A stretch of 64,000 bases of DNA from Lachnospiraceae bacterium (GTDB lineage Bacteria > Bacillota > Clostridia > Lachnospirales > Lachnospiraceae). The notes beneath the pieces were generated by a model. That model made no database searches and was not told the DNA's origin. It saw only the letters and a program-made list of their open reading frames with translations. Positions 58,242 to 64,000 of this stretch are shown here, one piece after another (the first letter of the stretch is position 1; every line of letters starts with the position of its first letter). The position numbers and the translations under genes are program-made. Location of the stretch: positions 1-64,000 of the forward strand of contig JAAZZQ010000019.1 of the NCBI GenBank assembly GCA_014239155.1. The letters run 5' to 3'.

Positions 58242-59114
58242 TCAATTTCCTCCTTTCTGTCTAACTTGTGGGATAAACTGCGATGCCAGCCGTCCCCGTC
58301 CCTGGTGCTTCACATAGAAAAATCCAATTACGCTAAAAAATATTGCACCGATAAAATTCACAAACAAATCTTTCATTGTGTCGATAATGCCAATATCCAG
58401 ATACCCGTCAAAACAAATAATCTGTCCGTCTGCTAAAGTAATTGTGGTTTTTGAAATATCTTGTACGGTTACTAATTCTGTACCATAGAGCGTACCAAGC
58501 CTTGCAGACGAAAATGATGTAACCACAAAATCCTTTTGCATATCGAATAGAAAAATTTGATCTGCGACAAACTCGAAAAACTCCCATAGCACACCCACTG
58601 TCATAGAAAAACAAAATGCAGAAACAGCAAGATATATTGGTGATAGTTTAAGTGATGTGTGTTTGCTCCGGTTAAGCATATCTATCAGCGCAAAACCTAC
58701 AGCAGCACATAAAAAGCCATTAATTATATGAAGAATGGTGTCCCATCCTTGTATTCGCGTATAACAATTTCCTATCTCACCCATTATTTCAGCAGCAAAT
58801 ACAAAGCAAAGAATAATCACTTCCATTGTTGTTGGGAGCTGTATTTTCAATACCCTTTCCAGAATCGACGGCATTGAAATTAAAGTCAGAGTCAATATGC
58901 ACAACAAAATGTGATCGTAATTACCAATATAAGCTGCCCGGATAAGCGTCAATAAGGTTAATACCCGAAAAAAAACAAAAACGCCCAATGTCACGTTGCT
59001 ATTGTAAAGTTTTGGTGCAAAGGAACGTCCCTTTTTGCGGCAATATAGATACCAACCGAACAGTAATAACATGGTTAATGCGATAACAATAAAAATTTCA
59101 ACTACCCGTATCAT
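58242..59114 (-). CDS. DUF2238 (YjdF-type) integral membrane protein
   Basis: A 290-residue protein with about seven hydrophobic helices. The central GWDTILHIINGFLCAAVGFAL, in parts, and SMTVGVLWEFFEFVADQIF motifs are those of DUF2238 inner-membrane proteins, with conserved His and acidic residues in the helices. A soluble loop follows near residues 195-235 and a basic C-terminal tail. Its ATG overlaps the stop of the 56-aa gene (ATGA). Function of the family is unknown. It is the only large protein in the operon. It is unrelated to the YjdF at 3920 despite the shared name. Confidence 0.75.
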   Translation of the reverse strand: MIRVVEIFIVIALTMLLLFGWYLYCRKKGRSFAPKLYNSNVTLGVFVFFRVLTLLTLIRAAYIGNYDHILLCILTLTLISMPSILERVLKIQLPTTMEVIILCFVFAAEIMGEIGNCYTRIQGWDTILHIINGFLCAAVGFALIDMLNRSKHTSLKLSPIYLAVSAFCFSMTVGVLWEFFEFVADQIFLFDMQKDFVVTSFSSARLGTLYGTELVTVQDISKTTITLADGQIICFDGYLDIGIIDTMKDLFVNFIGAIFFSVIGFFYVKHQGRGRLASQFIPQVRQKGGN

Positions 59115-59281
59115 GATTGCTTATGTTTATCAAAGATGGCGTGAAAGGCTTTTTTTAAAAGCTGGAAGATAAGCCTTATAGGTATCACAATAACAGCCAC
59201 GCTAAATGATGTAACTAACATAATAACAGGAACTTTTAATACATCTGCCCAACTCGGCACTAATGAAAATAACTCATTCAT
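59111..59281 (-). CDS. Single-pass small membrane protein, 56 aa, first gene of the TetR-linked operon
   Basis: The ORF reads MNELFSLVPSWADVLKVPVI, then a helix MLVTSFSVAVIVIP and a basic amphipathic tail ending FDKHKQS. GGGTGG precedes the ATG at 59281. It overlaps the next gene by four bases. It is read away from the TetR gene 207 bp to the right. Confidence 0.6.
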   Translation of the reverse strand: MNELFSLVPSWADVLKVPVIMLVTSFSVAVIVIPIRLIFQLLKKAFHAIFDKHKQS

Positions 59282-59488
59282 GGATTCACCACCCTTTCAC
59301 CTATGAAAAGTAATTGAAAAGCAAACATATAATCTCACTTCTTACATAAAGTTTTTTGATATACATATGTTGATTTTCTTTGTTAATTTTAGTATACTCA
59401 ATAAGAAGAAAAAAACAATCAGCAATATTTTTCTATGTGCTACTTTGTAAACATATATTGAAAATCTGTATGAAATGGGGGATTTTTT
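59282..59488. promoter_or_regulatory. Divergent promoter region of the small-protein operon and TetR gene
   Basis: AT-rich, with GATATACATATG and TTAGTATACTCAATAAG segments that may hold promoter and operator elements. A single clear dyad could not be chosen. The divergent arrangement implies TetR control of the operon. Confidence 0.4.
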
Positions 59489-60046
59489 ATGGGACAGGAC
59501 GCGCGTGTACGTTATACAAAGATGATTATTCAAGTCAATTTTATCTCTCTTTTGAAACAAAAACCCTTAAACAAGATTACGGTAAAAGAAATATGCACTC
59601 TGGCAGAAATCAATCGTGCCACTTTTTACAAGTATTATGCAGATGCTTATGATTTGATGGAAAAAATTGAAGATGAAATGCTACTGGAATTACAGGAAAC
59701 AATGCAGACTTCAATCCACGATGGAGTTAGTAAAACGCTTACAAGAATATTGGAAAAGATGAAAGAGGACTACTCTGTTTATGCAGCATTATTCTCTAAT
59801 AACGGTGATACCAACTTTCCCATGAAAATATTTCGTATGTGTTATGGCAAATTTGAAGGTTATATTCACAAAAAATATCCAAACTTGTCTGAAGCACAAA
59901 GGGCATGGATTTATGTTTATACCGCGCAAGGCAGTAGCGGAATTTTGAATTGTTGGATTTCGGATGGATTGAAAGAAACTCCGGCAGATGTAGCAAAATT
60001 CATTGAACAACTGATTTCAAACACTTTGAATAATTTTTCCTGGTAA
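59489..60046 (+). CDS. TetR/AcrR-family regulator
   Basis: A 185-residue regulator. The N-terminal HTH is FISLLKQKPLNKITVKEICT, then AEINRATFYKYYADAYDLME, the TetR signature with the TFYKYY recognition helix. The C-terminal ligand domain is helical (residues 60-180) with an AQGSSGILNCWISDGL segment common in this type. It is divergent from the seven-gene small-protein operon and probably represses it until a ligand binds. Confidence 0.88.
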   Translation: MGQDARVRYTKMIIQVNFISLLKQKPLNKITVKEICTLAEINRATFYKYYADAYDLMEKIEDEMLLELQETMQTSIHDGVSKTLTRILEKMKEDYSVYAALFSNNGDTNFPMKIFRMCYGKFEGYIHKKYPNLSEAQRAWIYVYTAQGSSGILNCWISDGLKETPADVAKFIEQLISNTLNNFSW

Positions 60047-60436
60047 AATGGTTGATTATCTCAAAAAAGCCTTGATTTACGGGCATACACACAGAATTTC
60101 AAGCTATATTTACTACCAATTTACTACTTTTGAGGAAAAGAGCCTTGATATGCGCCTACCCCCTGCGAGTACAGAAAGCCCAAAGACCATAGCACACCAG
60201 CATTGAAAGAATAAATGAAAACTAAATACGACACAGACGCGGCGTTTCTTACTTCCCAACCGGGCGGGACAGGAACGCTGCTTTTTTATGCCCTCATGTT
60301 ACGCATTAGAAGTAAAAAAGCCTTCATTTACAAGGATTTTCAGACGCATTTCTAACGGGGTAAGGGATTTATACCCAAACCCACCAAAACGAGGTTTTAA
60401 TGCGTAACAAAGACCACGAAAAGGAGTGATGAAACT
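60047..60436. other. Leader region of a decayed conjugative-element module
   Basis: No intact gene. TGTTACGCATTAGA (60297-60310) and TTTTAATGCGTAACA (about 60394-60408) form a spaced inverted repeat 30 bp before the AAGGAG site of the next gene, so it may be a regulatory or origin site. The composition becomes GC-richer from here. Confidence 0.45.
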
Positions 60437-61421
60437 ATGGCAGTTTTCCGAGTAGAACGCAACAAGAGCTATACCGTTATGAGCAATCACCACTTACGCA
60501 ATAAGCAACTGACCTTAAAGGCAAAGGGGCTTTTATCGCAACTGCTGTCACTTCCCGAAGATTGGGACTATACCCTTGCGGGGCTGTCACAGATCAACCG
60601 GGAAAGTATCAACGCAATCCGCACTGCTGTATGGGAGCTTGAAAAAGCCGGGTATATCAAACGGCGGCAGGGGCGCGACGAGAAAGGCAAAATGACCGCC
60701 ATTGAATACACCATTTACAAGCAGCCCCAGCCGCCGGACGACATCCCGCCAGGTTGGATAACCCGATATTGGAAAATCCAACACTGGACAATCCGATATT
60801 GGAAAATCCGACATCGGGTTATCCGACGGCGGAAAATCCAACGCAATTAAATAAAGATATACAAAAAACTGACTTACCAAAAAAAGAAAAAATAATTACT
60901 GATTCACAAAATACTGATTCCATTCCTATTCTTTCCCCTAACCCCTCACCTTACAAGAAAGCGGCTGCGCCGCCGGAATGGAAGCGAAAGGAAACGGACG
61001 CACAGACAGCCTTTGAGATTTACCGAGAGATCATCAAGGACAATATCGACTATGACATTCTCACGCAGGATATGAAATTTGACGGGGACAGGCTGGACGA
61101 AATTGTAGACCTCATGCTTGAAACTGTATGCACCCGGAAAAAGACAATCCGCATTGCTGGGGATGACTGCTCCGCCGAACTGTAAAGGCAAAGTTTATGA
61201 AGCTGGACGGTGAGCATATCCGCTTTGTGCTGGACTGTATGCGGGAGAACACCACCAAAATCCGCAACATCAAGCAATATCTGAAAGCAGCCCTTTTCAA
61301 TGCCCCGTCTACGATTGGGAACTATTACACGTCCCTTGTATCTCACGACATGGCAAGCGGCACACTTGTGCCAAAGGAGCCGCACGACCCTTATTCATGC
61401 AAACCGGGCGAAAGCCTTTAA
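60437..61421 (+). pseudogene. Replication-initiator-like HTH/DUF6017 gene broken by two frameshifts
   Basis: Frame one (60437-60850) starts MAVFRVERNKSYTVMSNHHL and carries the winged-helix part (GLSQINRESINAIRTAVWEL). After about 60750 the sense continues in a second frame with LDNPILENPTLDNPILENPT repeats and EIVDLMLETVCTRKKTIRIA. That stops at 61183-61185 (GAACTGTAAAG, where one missing G would restore the frame). A third frame resumes with KAKFMKLDGEHIRFVLDCMR and ends at 61421. Together they match one protein of about 330 residues common at the start of Tn1549-like transfer modules. Confidence 0.82.
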
Positions 61422-61451
61422 CTACTACAATCACAAAAGGAGGATTTTATT

Positions 61452-61679
61452 ATGGCACAGAAAATGACGGAAGCATTGGTATTTGACGAGCGCACAGACC
61501 GCTATGATATTCGCTTTGACCTTGCCAACTACTACGACGGGCTGCATTGCGGGGACTGTTTCGATGTATTCACACGTGGCAAATGGAAGCCGACCCGCAT
61601 TGAAATGAATATGGCGCAGGAATGGTACTTGGTAGGTATCGGAGCTGACGACCTTAACGGGCTGAGGGTGCGTATCTGA
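61452..61679 (+). CDS. DUF5348 family protein
   Basis: A 75-residue protein with an AAAGGAGG ribosome site. It has a short beta-rich domain: YDIRFDLANYYDGLHCGDCFDV, in parts, and WYLVGIGADDLNGLRVRI. DUF5348 proteins lie directly after the replication-type gene in clostridial conjugative elements, which agrees with this position. Intact, though its neighbours on both sides are damaged. Confidence 0.75.
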   Translation: MAQKMTEALVFDERTDRYDIRFDLANYYDGLHCGDCFDVFTRGKWKPTRIEMNMAQEWYLVGIGADDLNGLRVRI

Positions 61680-61720
61680 CCGCCGCCCCCTAAACCACCG
61701 CGAAAGGAGGACGCGACCCC

Positions 61721-62179
61721 ATGCAGGACGAAATCAACGAAAAAACCGTTGCCCTGTATATCAGGACCGGGATGCTGACTGCCGAAGTGCTGCAAAAGGC
61801 TATGAATGCCGTACTCACTCAGACAAAGAAGCAGATTGGCAAGCAACCCCACGGGAAACAGACCTTAAAGCAGCTTATGAAGCAGAACACGGGCGTTTCC
61901 AACATTGAGATCACAAGGGACAACATCAAGGCGTTTCAGAGTACCGGGAAAAAGTACGGGATTGACTTTGCGCTGAAAAAGGGCGCAACGGAACCCCCGC
62001 CCCGTTACCTTGTATTTTTCAAGGGCAGGGATGCGGACTCGCTGACCGCCGCTTTCAAAGAATTTTCCACAAAGAAGCTGACTGCTCCGCCGCCCTTCTG
62101 TTTTCGTTTTTGTCTGACTGACAAATTGGGAATTTATGTTACAGCAAAACAGTCAATTATGATTCATTTTCAGTTTTGA
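61721..62179 (+). pseudogene. PcfB-like (DUF3801) gene truncated at an insertion or deletion boundary
   Basis: The first 120 codons match PcfB/DUF3801 proteins of conjugative elements (KTVALYIRTGMLTAEVLQKA, KQTLKQLMKQNTGVSN, RYLVFFKGRDADSLTAAFKE). After KEFSTKKLTAPPP near 62090 the sequence becomes unrelated and AT-rich, and the frame only runs on by chance to 62179. The normal C-terminal part and all following transfer genes are missing. GAAAGGAGG precedes the ATG. Confidence 0.78.
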
Positions 62180-63253
62180 TATTATTACATTATCTGTATT
62201 CCTGTGACTGAAAAAATGAACCTCTCCTTTTGTCAAATTATAAACAACAGACCATTGCAGTTTATCAATATCCCCATCCCACACACCGACCTCTGCAAGA
62301 AGTGAAACGGCTTCCTCGCCATTTAATGCATTATTGTTGTCCAGTATCTCTTTTTCCACTGTGTCATATCTTTGAAACTCCGTTCCACCACCGCCGATAT
62401 TTACTCTGTCATAAGCAATAAAGTTTGATGCAATCTGATAGTTTGAATCTGTTTCCACAATTTGAAGTTCATTATCATAATACTCAACAAGCACCGATTT
62501 TCCACTTGCATCTGCAATCAGATAATGCGCTGCTATATCGTACGAAAAATAGATATTATATTTTTGGAGTAGTTCAACCGCTTCGTCCACCGTTGCCGCC
62601 TTATCTAACACCAGACGCGTTGCCGTTGAAATATTCAGCGTTATCTTATGACTGTCATAAGGTGCTTCTGCGTTGGGAACCGAAAGGGATGCTATGGCAA
62701 CGCCTTTTTCATTCATACCGTCACAAGGCAGGTATGGTGCTGCCAATGTAAGAAACTTGTTAAAAACAGAGCCTTCCGGCAAATTCCCCTCCGAATATCC
62801 AATAAAAGACAAATTCACTGTGGAAACAGACGCATACCCGTTCTTCGGTTCAGTAAATACCTGTAAAGTTGGTGAATAGTTATAATCAAAATTTCGTCCA
62901 TACAAAATTTCGTCTTGTTCATTTTTTACAACAAAACAAGTACAGCCGCCACCTGTTACGCCAAGGTCAATAGGAATACCTTTTAGTAATTTCCTTACCA
63001 CAAATTTTTCAATGTCTGCATCGCTCTGTGCGCCAACTTCCAGAAACTCATCAAAACCATAGTCACCATAATAGGTCATTTGATATGCGCCATAATCGTC
63101 AATTTTAGTCATGGAAGAAATTGTCCGCAATTCATTCCAAAACAGGGCAATCGCTCCTACAACAATTACAAGCAAAACCACAACTATGCAGGTTAAAAAC
63201 CGACTTATTATTTTTTTGCTTTTTCCATGTATTTTTCTACCTGTATTATCCAT
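62153..63253 (-). CDS. Membrane-anchored linear amide C-N hydrolase (choloylglycine-hydrolase-like Ntn fold)
   Basis: A 366-residue protein. An N-terminal basic stretch and one helix (FLTCIVVVLLVIVVGAIALF, residues 18-37) form a signal anchor, placing the enzyme outside the cell. The Ntn-hydrolase core begins GGGCTCFVVKNEQDEILYGR with the nucleophile Cys, then NFDYNYSP, CDGMNEKGVAIASL and the FIAYDRVNIGGGG region. The similarity is to acyl-CoA:6-APA acyltransferase/C45-type hydrolases. Unlike bile salt hydrolases, the Cys is not N-terminal unless processed. The substrate is unknown. Followed upstream by a membrane protein gene, 21 bp apart. Confidence 0.8.
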   Translation of the reverse strand: MDNTGRKIHGKSKKIISRFLTCIVVVLLVIVVGAIALFWNELRTISSMTKIDDYGAYQMTYYGDYGFDEFLEVGAQSDADIEKFVVRKLLKGIPIDLGVTGGGCTCFVVKNEQDEILYGRNFDYNYSPTLQVFTEPKNGYASVSTVNLSFIGYSEGNLPEGSVFNKFLTLAAPYLPCDGMNEKGVAIASLSVPNAEAPYDSHKITLNISTATRLVLDKAATVDEAVELLQKYNIYFSYDIAAHYLIADASGKSVLVEYYDNELQIVETDSNYQIASNFIAYDRVNIGGGGTEFQRYDTVEKEILDNNNALNGEEAVSLLAEVGVWDGDIDKLQWSVVYNLTKGEVHFFSHRNTDNVIISKLKMNHN

Positions 63254-63274
63254 AAAGCCTCCGTATATTCCGAT

Positions 63275-63982
63275 TTATAGCAAATAGCCCATAGCAATAA
63301 AAAGATAACTATGCAGCCATCTTCTGTTTAATTTTAAGTAAATTTCACCACTAAGAACAGAAAATATCATCGTAGAAATTCCATTCCATATTTCAATCCC
63401 TACTCCTCTTGATACAAAATGAAATATTCCCCATGTCATAGCCAATATGATGCCGCCGAAAGGAATTGGACTCTCTTTTTTCAAAAAAGTTTCAACCGCT
63501 TTTTGCCCATATATGATGATTAGGGTAACAAGCATCACTTCAAATATGTAGTATAAATATTGTGCGCTGAATTGGAATATGGTTTTACCTTGTGCTTCTC
63601 CGATTACCTTTAATGTATGCCAATCAATAAAAGTGAGAAGCTTACAGCCAATGAAACAGGCAAGAGTTACTATCCAGTTTTTCAAGGAAATCTTGTCCTC
63701 TTGGATTCTGCCCGTTGGAAAACGGTAATGCTTTTTGGAAAAAAGCAGTAGCATACCAATGAAAACCGCCCATATAAAAGTCATTATGATACAATGAATG
63801 CTTCTCTGATGTGATGTATAATTTTGTATATCTACATGTAACAATGGAACTTCAATTATAAATATAGACAGATATTCAAGCATAAATGCCCCAAATGAGA
63901 GCAGGCTCAACCAAAAATATTTTGTCCATCGTATTTCTTTAACCATTATCTTTACCTCATTAGATACTATTTTTTTCATCAA
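63275..63982 (-). CDS. Multi-pass membrane protein, distant CPBP-like
   Basis: A 235-residue protein with about seven hydrophobic helices. The C-terminal third (GGIILAMTWGIFHFVSRGVG, then GISTMIFSVLSGEIYLKL) recalls the FxxxH and following helix of CPBP/CAAX-type membrane proteases. The EExxxR motif is not intact (only KAVETFLKKES precedes it), so it may be inactive or a different family. It lies 21 bp upstream of the Ntn hydrolase gene and is probably co-transcribed with it. Confidence 0.6.
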   Translation of the reverse strand: MMKKIVSNEVKIMVKEIRWTKYFWLSLLSFGAFMLEYLSIFIIEVPLLHVDIQNYTSHQRSIHCIIMTFIWAVFIGMLLLFSKKHYRFPTGRIQEDKISLKNWIVTLACFIGCKLLTFIDWHTLKVIGEAQGKTIFQFSAQYLYYIFEVMLVTLIIIYGQKAVETFLKKESPIPFGGIILAMTWGIFHFVSRGVGIEIWNGISTMIFSVLSGEIYLKLNRRWLHSYLFIAMGYLL

Positions 63983-64000
63983 TCAGCTCTGCGTCTGTGC

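Overview
The window looks like a piece of a low-GC Clostridia chromosome, most likely a gut Lachnospiraceae. The reasons are AT-rich codon use, strong AGGAGG-type ribosome sites, a Firmicutes-type guaA, a LacI/amylosucrase/HPr-like sugar locus, and mobile genes (MobV relaxases, TnpV, PcfB, DUF6017) typical of that family. The species was not determined.

Left two thirds (1-42972): a tandem pile-up of integrative mobilizable elements at the 3' end of guaA. The octamer TCGAACTC, part of the last guaA codons, recurs at 2592, 13714, 22006 and 42969 and marks the junctions. Element 0 (right part only, 1-2595) carries an xis start, an XRE regulator, a possible PD-(D/E)XK protein, a hypothetical protein and a type I toxin/antisense-RNA pair. 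Element 1 (about 11.1 kb) carries a TIR protein, a YjdF gene with a probable riboswitch, a hydrolase, a relaxase, a RepA-like ATPase, MobC, integrase, Xis, two GNATs, and an XRE gene coupled to a pentapeptide-repeat/ion-channel fusion. Element 2 (about 8.3 kb) carries a two-gene module with shared QxQxAG-type repeats, an XRE/DUF6809 pair, and the same mobilization core. Element 3 (about 21 kb) is a defence island: type II CBASS, a DUF1016 (YhcG) nuclease and type I restriction-modification, plus a frameshifted tnpV, a relaxase, ParM/ParR-like partition genes with a candidate centromere, VapE, a CHC2 primase, MobC, integrase, Xis and XRE. The shared plan is integrase-xis facing a divergent XRE gene, MobC then replication genes, an oriT-like region, then a relaxase read from a TTG start. 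Paired 7-mers at 11-bp period lie near the element ends and appear to be integrase arm sites, with a different 7-mer per element.

Middle (42965-49661): chromosomal genes. These are guaA, a LacI-type repressor, a 333-bp MITE-like element, an amylosucrase and an HPr-like protein lacking the active histidine, with two perfect cre/LacI-type operators upstream, then a sugar O-acetyltransferase.

Right part (49662-64000): small hypotheticals, a tnpB remnant, tRNA-Gly(CCC), DUF4291, a DprA-like protein, an Uma2/HTH protein, decayed ORFs, a Cys-rich small protein, a TetR gene divergent from a seven-gene operon made mostly of tiny membrane or secreted proteins, the decayed start of a conjugative-element module (a replication-type gene broken by two frameshifts, DUF5348, truncated PcfB), and finally a membrane-anchored Ntn hydrolase and a multi-pass membrane protein.

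Best candidates for undescribed biology: the element 2 repeat module, the TetR/small-membrane-protein operon, the counter-transcribed RNA candidates in front of the replication genes of elements 1 and 3, and the 2TM effector of the CBASS operon.
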